Assembly: GCA_013334545.1 (NCBI GenBank)
Contig: JAAXXJ010000078.1
Span: 1-11,385, forward strand
Direction: 5' to 3'
DNA length: 11,385 nt
From: Nitrospirota bacterium
GTDB taxonomy: Bacteria > Nitrospirota > UBA9217
Below are positions 5,674-11,385 of the stretch, one piece after another. How positions within the stretch are numbered: the stretch's first letter is position 1; every line of letters begins with the position of its first letter. The notes beneath the pieces are model-generated. The model saw nothing but the letters and a program-made list of their open reading frames with translations. It was not told the origin of the DNA and searched no databases. The position numbers and the translations under genes are program-made.

Positions 5674-6456
5674 GTGAAGCGCATCGTCCTGTGCATCGGC
5701 TTGCTGTGCGCGTTGGCCACGGGCTGGTCCATTACCGGAAGGGGTGAGCATGCCATGAAAAGCACCGTAATCGCAGCGGAGCTGCCGCCCATTGACCGGA
5801 TCATTCCGGCGATGCTGGAGACCGCGACCTTTGGCCTGGGTTGATTCTGGGGCCCTGACTCCCGGTTCGGGAGCCTGCCTGGCGTCGTGCGCACGCGGGT
5901 CGGGTACGCGGGCGGCGAGACGCCCGATCCCACCTACCGCGACATGGGCGACCACACCGAGACGGTCCAGGTCGACTACGACCCAGCGAAGATCACCTAC
6001 CGTGAATTGCTCAAGGTCTTCTGGACAGGCCACGATCCCTTGCGCCGGAGCTGGTACCGCCAGTACGCCTCCATCATCTTTTTTCATACCGAAGAGCAGC
6101 GGAGGCTGGCTGAGGAGGCAAAGGCCCGGCTTGCAAAAGAGCTGAGGAGCACCATACATACCGAGATCGTACCCTACCGCGGCTTCACGCTCGCCGAGAA
6201 CTATCACCAGAAACACGCGCTCCAGCAGTTCCCCGAGTTCGAGGAAGAGCTTCGGAAGGTCTATCCCGGGGTTTCCGAGTTCATTGCCTCGACCGCCGTG
6301 GCACGCATGAACGGCTATTTGGGCGGCGAAGGCTCCTTTCCTGCGCTCCTCAAGGAGCTTGACGGCCTGGGGCTTTCGCCTGCAAAGAAGGAGAAATTTC
6401 GCGAACTGATGCATCAACACAAGGGTGGGGAGGCCTGTCCGGTACCGGGGAAATAG
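5674..6456 (+). CDS. msrA: Peptide-methionine (S)-S-oxide reductase MsrA with predicted selenocysteine at the active site
   Basis: This enzyme reduces methionine-S-sulfoxide, complementing the adjacent msrB. Read from GTG 5674 the frame gives 260 residues with one TGA, codon 57 at 5842-5844. That codon falls exactly on the catalytic cysteine: ATFGLG-U-FWG, against the family ATF..GCFWG. The frame continues intact with PGVVRTRVGYAGGETPDPTY (69-88), GDHTETVQVDYDP (92-104) and HDP, all conserved, to TAG at 6454. A hairpin fitting a bacterial SECIS lies at 5850-5880. The only cysteine after the active site is C255 near the C-terminus, a candidate resolving residue. The first 25 residues form a signal peptide, so the enzyme is probably exported; ATG 5755 would remove it. 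GTG 5674 has AGGGAA 8 nt upstream. Gene callers would report only fragments (5674-5844 and about 5887-6456). The alternative is a nonsense pseudogene, which is less likely because nothing else is broken. Confidence 0.85.
5842..5880 (+). promoter_or_regulatory. UGA recoding site with candidate bacterial SECIS element
   Basis: UGA (5842-5844) is followed by CTCCC (5859-5863) pairing with GGGAG (5869-5873) around GGUUC (5864-5868). A lower helix GGGC (5850-5853) with GCCU (5877-5880) can form across an internal loop. The guanine at the start of the apical loop is about 20 nt after UGA, inside the window accepted for bacterial SECIS elements (roughly 16-37 nt), and the GGU loop resembles the E. 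coli formate dehydrogenase element read by SelB. The element lies within the coding sequence, as bacterial SECIS do. Confidence 0.65.
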
Positions 6457-6480
6457 GAGCACGGTACCCATAAATGAGAG

Positions 6481-6528
6481 GGATCGTAAAGCCGGCCGAG
6501 GTAACTCAACCGGCTTTTTTCGCGATCC
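6481..6528 (+). terminator. Rho-independent terminator of the msrB-msrA operon
   Basis: AAAGCCGG (6488-6495) pairs with CCGGCTTT (6510-6517) and runs into a T6 tract (6515-6520). An outer stem GGATCG (6481-6486) with CGATCC (6523-6528) frames it. It lies 25-70 nt after the msrA stop. Confidence 0.85.
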
Positions 6529-6661
6529 GTTTTCCGCTCATTCCCTTGACCCTGCCGGCAAAGTGAGGTATCCTCTTCGCATCGGAAGGAGCTGGCTGAA
6601 GGCCTCTCCTTCCGGAGAGCGGATAACGACGACATGTGACCCGCAGGGCCAGGAGGTTTCC

Positions 6662-7123
6662 ATGAAGAAGAACGCATGTCCGACACCGGGGTTCGAAAAA
6701 CTGCTGGTGGCTACCGACGGGTCCGGGTTCAGCGCGGCCGCGGTGCAGGAGGCGGTCAACATCGCCGCAGCCTGTTCGAGCACGCTGATCGTCATGCACG
6801 TGTTCGAGGTGAGCACCGAGGTCGAGCTCTGGGATGCGCAGGCCGCCGAGAAGCTCGAGGGGAGCATCAGGAAATATCTCGCGGGCATCAAGGCGAAGGC
6901 GGCGAAGGCCGGCGTCGCCTGCGAGACTGTCCTGCATTGGGGCGATGAGCCCTATAAACTGATCGTCGCCGAGGCGGCGAAGCGTAAGGTCAGCACCATC
7001 GTGATGGGCAGCCACGGCCGAACGGGGCTCACCCGGCTCATGATGGGCAGCACCGTGTCGCGGGTCATCGGCCACGCGCCCTGCAAAGTGCTGGTGGTGC
7101 CGGTAAGGGCGAAACGGCGATAA
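6662..7123 (+). CDS. Universal stress protein, UspA family, ATP-binding type
   Basis: This is a single-domain 153-residue cytoplasmic universal stress protein that probably binds ATP and dimerises. The opening beta strand (KLLVATDGSGFSAAAVQEA, from residue 13) and the C-terminal G-X2-G-X9-G-S motif (G116, G119, G129, S130) are the nucleotide-binding signature of the ATP-binding subgroup. The last strand (CKVLVVPV) is also typical. ATG 6662 is fixed by AGGAGG 6 nt upstream; longer in-frame starts would run into the msrA terminator. The receiver-PilZ gene starts 27 nt later with no terminator between, so stress response and c-di-GMP output proteins are probably made together. Confidence 0.93.
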   Translation: MKKNACPTPGFEKLLVATDGSGFSAAAVQEAVNIAAACSSTLIVMHVFEVSTEVELWDAQAAEKLEGSIRKYLAGIKAKAAKAGVACETVLHWGDEPYKLIVAEAAKRKVSTIVMGSHGRTGLTRLMMGSTVSRVIGHAPCKVLVVPVRAKRR

Positions 7124-7150
7124 CACGCCGGGGTCCGGGAAGGTGCGCTG

Positions 7151-7909
7151 ATGGAAAAGAACACAGGCGAGACGCTGAAGGGCATCGCCAACAGGCCCCG
7201 CCGCTTCATCCTGGTCGTCACCTCAAGCACGGACGACCTGTTCAGCATCTCCATGCTGCTGCAGCGGTTCGCCTACGAGGTCTGCACCGCGCAGACAGCG
7301 AAACAGGCGCTCGATATCATTGCGGTGGCCCTGCCGGCGCTCGTGATCACCGATCTGGTCCTTCCCGATATGAGCGGTCTGGATATGCTGAGGAACGTAA
7401 AGGGCGACGTCCGCACACTGCCCATTCTCCTCCTTCTTCCCGGGCCCGATGCGCATGTGGAAACACGGCCGGTCGAGATCGGTGGGGGCGTGCTCTGTCT
7501 CACGAAGCCGATCCACACCGAGGACCTGTACCGGGCCGTCCAGTCGGTCGTCGAGGCCACGCCCCGCGCGTATCTCCGCATTCCGACCACGCTCCCGGCC
7601 TCCGTGAACAAGGTCCCCCTGGACGCCGCCAAAGGCGAATACATCATGAACATCTCGGAGAACGGCGTGTTCGTGCGGATGCTCAAGCCGCCCCGCCGGA
7701 ACGAACGGGTGTCGATCGAACTGAACATCAATGGACGCGACCTTAATGCCGACGCTGTGGTCATGCATAGTCGCCGGGCCGGTGAAGGGCCGTTCCGGGA
7801 CCCCGGCATGGCAGTCAGGTTCACGGTGATCGCACCTGAAACACGCGAGATCATCCGGAGGTTCATTCACGACGAGGTGACGCGCGGCATCGCGCCGGAA
7901 AGCGAATAG
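7151..7909 (+). CDS. Receiver-PilZ response regulator (copy 1)
   Basis: This 252-residue cytoplasmic two-domain regulator has a CheY-like receiver at about residues 17-135 with the phosphoacceptor D68 (VITDLVLPDMSG) and the conserved lysine K119 (LTKPI). The acidic pair that binds Mg2+ near the first strand is replaced by T24-S25-S26 (ILVVTSSTDD), so phosphorylation may be weak or absent. The PilZ domain (about 138-245) retains both c-di-GMP motifs: R139-A-Y-L-R143 and N167-I-S-E-N-G172. It should therefore bind c-di-GMP and signal by protein contact, since there is no DNA-binding or catalytic domain. The start has GGAAGG upstream. It follows the universal stress gene and precedes a tandem paralog at 8054. 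Confidence 0.88.
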   Translation: MEKNTGETLKGIANRPRRFILVVTSSTDDLFSISMLLQRFAYEVCTAQTAKQALDIIAVALPALVITDLVLPDMSGLDMLRNVKGDVRTLPILLLLPGPDAHVETRPVEIGGGVLCLTKPIHTEDLYRAVQSVVEATPRAYLRIPTTLPASVNKVPLDAAKGEYIMNISENGVFVRMLKPPRRNERVSIELNINGRDLNADAVVMHSRRAGEGPFRDPGMAVRFTVIAPETREIIRRFIHDEVTRGIAPESE

Positions 7910-8053
7910 GCGCGGACCGGGATCGTACTTCGCGCGATGTTCGCAGCCGCCAAGGTCAACGAGGACCGGCAGTTCTTCCGTCGGCGGTCCAGCGTCAGCA
8001 ATATTCCCTGGTCTTTCGCCTGCATCTTTATTTTTCGTCTGCGGAGAATTGCC

Positions 8054-8797
8054 ATGAGCGAACCTGCACTGGTGAGCGGGCAGATGCGGTATATCCTGGT
8101 GGTGGACTCGGACTGGAACGACCGGTTCACCCTCAGCATGCTCCTGCAGCGGTTCGGCTATACCGTTGCGAGCACGAGCAGCGCCCGTGAGGGCGTCGAG
8201 TTCCTGTGCGTGGCGCCTGCCGCGGCAGTCTTTGCCGACGGAGGGGCAGTCGGCAAGGAGCTGGCGGCGCGGCTCAAGGCCGATGTCCGGTTCCGGGACA
8301 TGCCGCTCATCCTGGTGGTGAGCGGACAGGACCGGGACCTCGAAAAACAGCTCGCGCGGGGTGAGCTGGTCGGCCTGCTCCGGGCTCCCGTCAATCCCGA
8401 TGAGGTCTTCCAGGTCATCCAGAAGGCGACCGAGAAGGGCTCGCGTAAGAACATCCGGATCCCTACAGCCCTGCCGGCGGAGCTGCAGGACGAGCACGGC
8501 GGGACCGAGGGATACGTCACGGTCCTGTCGCAATACGGGATGTTCTTTCGGACCCTGGAGCCCCGGGCGGTGAAGGCGCGCACCGGCGTGAGTATCTCCT
8601 TCGGGGACCGGACGGTGGACCTCCGGGCGGAAGTGCTGTACATCGTCTCCTTCGAGGAGGGGCCCTTTCGCGAACCGGGCATGGGGATGAAGTTCGTGGA
8701 CATTGCGCCCGCAGACAGCGCCTTGCTCCGGTTCTTCATCCATGAGAAGCTCGGCGCGGGTATCATCCCGTTCGGTCCAGCCTCGGGACAAGCGTGA
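8054..8797 (+). CDS. Degenerate receiver-PilZ protein (copy 2, tandem paralog)
   Basis: This 247-residue paralog of the preceding gene shares blocks such as SMLLQRF.Y.V (28-38), GPFR.PGM..KF and RF.IHE. Its receiver keeps the acidic D18-S-D20 (ILVVDSD). The expected phosphoacceptor region is shortened and atypical (VFADGGAVG, with D62), and the conserved lysine is R110 (LLRAPV), so it is probably a pseudo-receiver. The PilZ domain keeps R131-K-N-I-R135, but the asparagine of the second motif is V157 (V-L-S-Q-Y-G), so c-di-GMP binding is doubtful. ATG 8054 with GGAG 7 nt upstream is preferred over in-frame GTG or ATG codons from 7937, which would add residues not resembling the paralog. A 144-nt gap separates the copies. 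Confidence 0.85.
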   Translation: MSEPALVSGQMRYILVVDSDWNDRFTLSMLLQRFGYTVASTSSAREGVEFLCVAPAAAVFADGGAVGKELAARLKADVRFRDMPLILVVSGQDRDLEKQLARGELVGLLRAPVNPDEVFQVIQKATEKGSRKNIRIPTALPAELQDEHGGTEGYVTVLSQYGMFFRTLEPRAVKARTGVSISFGDRTVDLRAEVLYIVSFEEGPFREPGMGMKFVDIAPADSALLRFFIHEKLGAGIIPFGPASGQA

Positions 8798-8819
8798 CGC
8801 AGGGGATTCGCTATCGGGG

Positions 8820-9058
8820 AGAAGCATCGCCCTGTTCTACCTGGTCACAATGGTCCTTGGATTCATCGGCATCGGCCTCAGCCGCTTCTTCGTCGTGGTG
8901 GCGGCCTTGAACCTGGTGCTGGACTTCGATTTCATCGAGCCGGGCGGCGGATAGGGCGCGCAGCGGTACACGGAGCGGTACGAAGCCTTCGGGCTGGTGG
9001 TGGCGCTGGCATGGCTCTATCTGGAGCACTGAGGCTGCTGGCGAAGAGGATGAGCTGA
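8820..9058 (+). pseudogene. C-terminal remnant of a Bax inhibitor-1/YccA-like membrane protein
   Basis: In one frame from about 8820 the sequence reads ALFYLVTMVLGFIGIGLSRF and then VVVAALNLVLDFDFIE. This matches the last third of bacterial Bax inhibitor-1 family proteins (typically '..GPIGIGFS.fvv.iAALNLVLDFDFIE.g...gaPkYMeWYaAFGLlvTLvWLYLEiLRLLaK'). A TAG stop at 8952-8954 interrupts it. The same frame then gives RYTERYEAFGLVVALAWLYLE, and a one-base loss near 9027 shifts to LRLLAKRMS, ending at TGA 9056-9058. The N-terminal two thirds are missing and a segment before GIG is deleted. With a nonsense codon, a frameshift and truncation, this is a dead gene. It abuts the receiver-PilZ stop. 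Confidence 0.85.
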
Positions 9059-9112
9059 AGTGACTGAAGCGATCGGGACCGGACCAAAATCCGTGCATGA
9101 CGGAGGATATCC

Positions 9113-9298
9113 ATGTCAGATGAAGATCTCGGCGGCATGTGGCAGTGCCAGATAGGTACCTGCGGTTACATTTATAATCCCGCGAAGGGTGACCGGAAAG
9201 GCAAGATCCCTCCGGGCACGCGTTTCGAGGACCTGCCTGATGACTGGAAGTGCCCCTCCTGCGGCGCGGGCAAGAAGATGTTCAAAAAGATCGAGTGA
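9113..9298 (+). CDS. Rubredoxin with CX4C first metal loop
   Basis: This 61-residue single-iron electron carrier is cytoplasmic. The second metal loop is canonical (CPSCGAGK), as are GYIYNPAKGD, the PPGTRFEDLPDDW core and the terminal F. The first loop is C-Q-I-G-T-C (CX4C) instead of CX2C. Such a two-residue insertion is known from the Rd-2 type rubredoxins of Desulfovibrio, so it is a recognised variant rather than a defect, and it is expected to shift the redox potential. ATG 9113 has GGAGG 6 nt upstream. It sits alone, with no rubrerythrin, superoxide reductase or flavodiiron neighbour, so its partner is not evident here. Reductive stress defence is the common role of the family. Confidence 0.92.
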   Translation: MSDEDLGGMWQCQIGTCGYIYNPAKGDRKGKIPPGTRFEDLPDDWKCPSCGAGKKMFKKIE

Positions 9299-9386
9299 TC
9301 GGTGACAACCGCATCGATCCGAAGACAACCAACGTTGCGAGTTTTGCGTCAAGGGAAAGTCTTCGCAGTGTCCATCACTGGTTGGT

Positions 9387-9420
9387 CGGCCTGCCGGCAG
9401 GCAAAATCGCCGGCAGGTCG
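9387..9420 (+). terminator. Strong GC hairpin after rubredoxin, possible terminator
   Basis: CCTGCCGGC (9390-9398) and GCCGGCAGG (9409-9417) are perfectly complementary around a 10-nt loop, and three more pairs (one a G-T wobble) extend the stem to 9387-9420. CCTGCCGGCAGG (9390-9401) is also a self-palindrome. No T-run follows, so it may be an mRNA end or attenuator element between rubredoxin and lemA. Confidence 0.4.
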
Positions 9421-9459
9421 AACCCTGAAAGAAGAAGGCCATTATTACAGGAGGAACAC

Positions 9460-10047
9460 ATGAAGATCCGTATCGTGCTGGCCATGCTCATTGTTTCGAT
9501 CGCCCCGCTCCTGTACGGCTGCGGGTACAATGCCATGCAGGCCAACGAGGAGGCGGTCAAGGCGGCGTGGGGGGACGTGGAATCGGCATACCAGCGCCGT
9601 GCCGACCTGATCCCGAACCTCGTGACGGTCGTCAAAGCCTACGCGAAGCACGAGCGGGAGACCTTGACCGCCGTTACCGAGGCCCGGGCAAAGGTCGGCC
9701 AGGTGAAGATATCGAGCGCCATGCTCGAGGACCCGCAGGCGCTGGCTCAGTTCCAGCAGGCCCAGGGCGTACTCAGCAGCTCGTTGTCACGGCTCATGGT
9801 CGTGGTCGAGAAGTACCCCGATCTCAAGGCGAACCAGAACTTCATGGACCTGCAGGGCCAGCTGGAAGGAACGGAGAACCGGATCAACGTGGCACGCTCG
9901 CGATACAATAAGGCCGTGGAGACCTTCAACACCTCCATCCGGATATTCCCGAACAACCTGACGAACAGCCTGCTGCTCCACCTGAAGCTGAAGGAACCCT
10001 TTAAAGCAGAGGAAGGCGCGACGAAAGCACCGAAGGTAGAGATGTAA
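9460..10047 (+). CDS. lemA: LemA family lipoprotein
   Basis: This 195-residue protein is anchored by a lipobox (L18-Y-G-C21) after a short signal peptide, so it is a predicted lipoprotein. The family region is clear: VKAAWGDVESAYQRRADLIPNLV, YAKHERETLTAVTEARA, Q.aQ..LSSSLSRLMVVVEKYPDLKAN.NF..LQ.QLEGTENRI..AR..YN..V..FNT.IR.FP. This is the helical bundle of LemA, whose exact role is unsettled and which is often linked to membrane stress. ATG 9460 has AGGAGG 6 nt upstream. LemA genes are commonly followed by TPM-domain genes, as here (10206 and 10853), which supports a shared membrane-associated function. The C-terminal FP...L.HLKLKEPFKAEEGA tail is family-typical. Confidence 0.95.
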   Translation: MKIRIVLAMLIVSIAPLLYGCGYNAMQANEEAVKAAWGDVESAYQRRADLIPNLVTVVKAYAKHERETLTAVTEARAKVGQVKISSAMLEDPQALAQFQQAQGVLSSSLSRLMVVVEKYPDLKANQNFMDLQGQLEGTENRINVARSRYNKAVETFNTSIRIFPNNLTNSLLLHLKLKEPFKAEEGATKAPKVEM

Positions 10048-10097
10048 GGACGGGTTCACTATTGACGCTGAAGAGGCTGAATGATGCTATGAAGATG

Positions 10098-10132
10098 CAT
10101 GAAGACGCCCAGCCTGATCAGGCTGCTTCATG
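10098..10132. repeat. Nested dyad between lemA and the TPM genes
   Basis: A 16-bp perfect palindrome, CAGCCTGATCAGGCTG (10110-10125), is flanked by the inverted pair CATGAAG (10098-10104) and CTTCATG (10126-10132). The right flank directly abuts the palindrome, whereas 5 nt (10105-10109) separate the left one, so as RNA it forms a long stem with one 5-nt bulge. There is no T-run. An operator or a processing or regulatory hairpin are both possible. Confidence 0.45.
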
Positions 10133-10205
10133 GTCATCGATCAGCTTGTGTCTGTGGCACAGGCTGTTCATTGGCGCTCTATGACTTTATCGGAGCTATC
10201 ACCCC

Positions 10206-10856
10206 ATGAAACATACCCTGACCGAACAGGAACGGCAGCAGCTTGACAGGCGCATCGCTGATGCAGAGAAGCGGACAGGCGCCCAGATCGTGCTCGCGGT
10301 CGTCGAGCGAAGCGACATTTATGCCGAACTGCCCTGGAAGGCATTCGCGCTGGGAACAGCCGGTGCCGGCCTCGCGGTCACCGCGCTGGACCTGATGCGG
10401 CCCGGGTGGCACTCATCGACCGCGGTGCTGCTCGCCGTGACGGCCACGCTCATCGCCGGCGCTGCCTGCGCGCTGGCCTGCGTCAGCCTGCCGGGCTTTG
10501 CCCGCCTCTTCCTCGATGCCCATCGCGCAGAGGTCGAGACGCGGCAGTATGCCGAGTCTATGTTTCTCTCCCGCGAGGTCTTCGCCACGCGCGGGCGGAG
10601 GGGCATCCTTCTGTTCGTCAGCCTGTTCGAGCGGCAGGTCGTCATGCTTCCCGACACCGGGCTGTCCAAACGCCTCGGCCGGGAGGTTTCGCAGGGGATC
10701 ATCACGCGCATGACGTCGCTTCTCGCGTCGGGCCAGGTCGCGATGGCCTTTGAAGCGGGGCTGGTCGGCCTGGAAGACGTCTTGGGAGCCGCGGCGCCTG
10801 CGGCTGCAACCGAGAACGAGCTGCCCAATGCGATCGTCGAGGAGAAAGGCCTATGA
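10206..10856 (+). CDS. TPM-domain membrane protein (YgcG-like, COG3762 type)
   Basis: This 216-residue protein begins with a short TPM-like N-terminal piece (LTEQERQQLDRRIADAEKRT, then GAQIVLAVVERSD). Two transmembrane helices follow (about 44-63 and 72-94), then the rest of the domain (RAEVETRQYAESMFLSREVF, then RRGILLFVSLFERQVVMLPD). This split layout is that of COG3762-type proteins found next to LemA and YgcG. The TPM fold has been proposed to be a phosphatase or a stress-associated chaperone-like domain, but the function here is not proven. Its stop overlaps the next gene (ATGA at 10853-10856), so the two are translationally coupled. ATG 10206 has only a weak ribosome binding site. Confidence 0.85.
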   Translation: MKHTLTEQERQQLDRRIADAEKRTGAQIVLAVVERSDIYAELPWKAFALGTAGAGLAVTALDLMRPGWHSSTAVLLAVTATLIAGAACALACVSLPGFARLFLDAHRAEVETRQYAESMFLSREVFATRGRRGILLFVSLFERQVVMLPDTGLSKRLGREVSQGIITRMTSLLASGQVAMAFEAGLVGLEDVLGAAAPAAATENELPNAIVEEKGL

Positions 10857-11385
10857 GAATAATTCTCAAGAACACGCTCCTCGCGGCAATGCTCCTGTCG
10901 GCTATCAGTTCCGCGGCGCTGGAGGTCCCGTTCCTCTCCGGCCGCGTGACCGACAACGCGGAGGTCCTGAACGACGGTACGCGGCGGTCGATCACGGAGC
11001 GGCTCAAGGCGCACGAGGAAAGGACGGGCGACCAGATTGCCGTGCTCACGGTCCCCGCGCTTGAAGGCGAGAACATCGAGGAATACGCCGTCAAGGTCTT
11101 CGAGGCCTGGAAGCTCGGCAGGAAAGGCAAGGACAACGGCGTCCTGATCATCGTGGCGCCGAAGGACCGGCGCATGCGCATCGAGGTCGGCTACGGTCTC
11201 GAAGGCACGCTCACCGACCTCGCGGCCGGCAGGATCATCCGCAACGTCATGACGCCCCGGTTCAAGGCCGGGGACTACAACGGCGGCATCGATGCAGGCG
11301 TGCAGGCCATTCTCGACCTTCTGGAAAAAGGCGAAGCACCGTCCGGCGAAGGCAGCGCAGGCGGAGTGGGCAAGACCTCTTCGGG
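10853..11385 (+). CDS. Exported TPM-domain protein (YgcG-like), 3' end outside the window
   Basis: ATG 10853 overlaps the upstream stop, and GGAGAAAGG lies just upstream. The visible 177 residues start with a signal peptide (LKNTLLAAMLLSAISSAA, cleavage near residue 22). A TPM domain from about residue 30 to 160 follows. It is recognised by GRVTDNAEVL, the ERTGDQIAVLTVPALEG strand, AVKVFEAWKLGRKGKDNGVL, then IIVAPKDRRMRIEVGYGLEG and an AGRIIRNVMTPRFKAGDYN motif. A glycine-rich stretch begins near the window edge, as in YgcG proteins, which often end in a transmembrane helix and a glycine-rich tail. No in-frame stop occurs before 11385. The LemA, COG3762 and YgcG genes form a typical three-gene set. 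The family's function is not settled. Confidence 0.92.
   Translation, partial: MRIILKNTLLAAMLLSAISSAALEVPFLSGRVTDNAEVLNDGTRRSITERLKAHEERTGDQIAVLTVPALEGENIEEYAVKVFEAWKLGRKGKDNGVLIIVAPKDRRMRIEVGYGLEGTLTDLAAGRIIRNVMTPRFKAGDYNGGIDAGVQAILDLLEKGEAPSGEGSAGGVGKTSS

Noticed and set aside
5887..6456. A separate, shorter MsrA starting at GTG 5887
   Set aside because: It would lack the catalytic residue and the first strand of the domain. The frame is continuous with 5674 except for the TGA on the catalytic position, so a Sec protein explains it better.
7223..8827. A 534-residue minus-strand ORF opposite the two receiver-PilZ genes
   Set aside because: It is a GC-rich shadow frame full of His, Arg, Pro and Gly. 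The plus-strand receiver-PilZ proteins have clear domain motifs over the same interval.
8952..8954. Recoded TAG (pyrrolysine-like) in the Bax inhibitor-1 segment
   Set aside because: The gene also has a frameshift and lacks its N-terminal part, so it is simply decayed.
10155..10170. Sigma54 promoter (TGGCAC at 10155) before the TPM genes
   Set aside because: The -24 element matches, but the required GC at the -12 position is absent at the correct spacing.

Overview
The window reads as a chromosomal segment of a GC-rich (roughly 60%), Gram-negative, probably anaerobic or microaerophilic bacterium. The gene mix fits a Nitrospirota or Desulfobacterota/Geobacter-like lineage: rubredoxin, a Tat-exported Fe-S aldo/keto reductase, receiver-PilZ proteins, LemA/TPM genes, and 'TTCCCGC..GCGGGAA' interspersed repeats. 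That placement is inference from gene content only; no rRNA or other phylogenetic marker is present.

Layout. (1) 1-841: a two-gene operon with ATGA overlap, encoding a small three-helix membrane protein and a small soluble protein. It is preceded by a promoter that overlaps a perfect operator-like dyad and is followed by a hairpin terminator. (2) 839-1388: no confident gene; two small minus-strand ORFs with genome-like codon use, a 12-bp tandem repeat and a likely promoter. (3) 1389-3540: Tat-exported aldo/keto reductase with two C-terminal [4Fe-4S] motifs, then an exported DUF6599-like protein. (4) 3541-4308: a VF530-family gene and a DUF493/YbeD gene broken by a one-base frameshift, bounded by short related repeats. 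(5) 4309-4938: a cysteine-rich YkgJ/DUF3109-like protein. (6) 5133-6528: an exported methionine sulfoxide reductase operon, msrB then msrA, closed by a strong terminator. (7) 6662-8797: a universal stress protein followed by two tandem paralogous receiver-PilZ proteins. (8) 8820-9058: a decayed C-terminal remnant of a Bax inhibitor-1/YccA-like gene. (9) 9113-9298: a CX4C rubredoxin. (10) 9460-11385: a LemA lipoprotein and two TPM-domain proteins, the last running off the window.

The most important observation is that the msrA frame (5674-6456) is interrupted only by a TGA at 5842-5844. That codon sits exactly where the catalytic cysteine of the MsrA GCFWG motif belongs (GLG-U-FWG). The frame stays open for more than 200 codons afterwards, and a compact hairpin with a GGU-type apical loop lies about 20 nt downstream, as expected for a bacterial SECIS. 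I therefore read this gene as a selenocysteine MsrA, apparently exported and paired with an ordinary cysteine MsrB. Standard gene callers would split it and lose the catalytic residue.

Other points of interest are the complementary decay of motifs in the two receiver-PilZ paralogs, the operator overlapping the first promoter, and two pseudogenes (DUF493 and Bax inhibitor-1).
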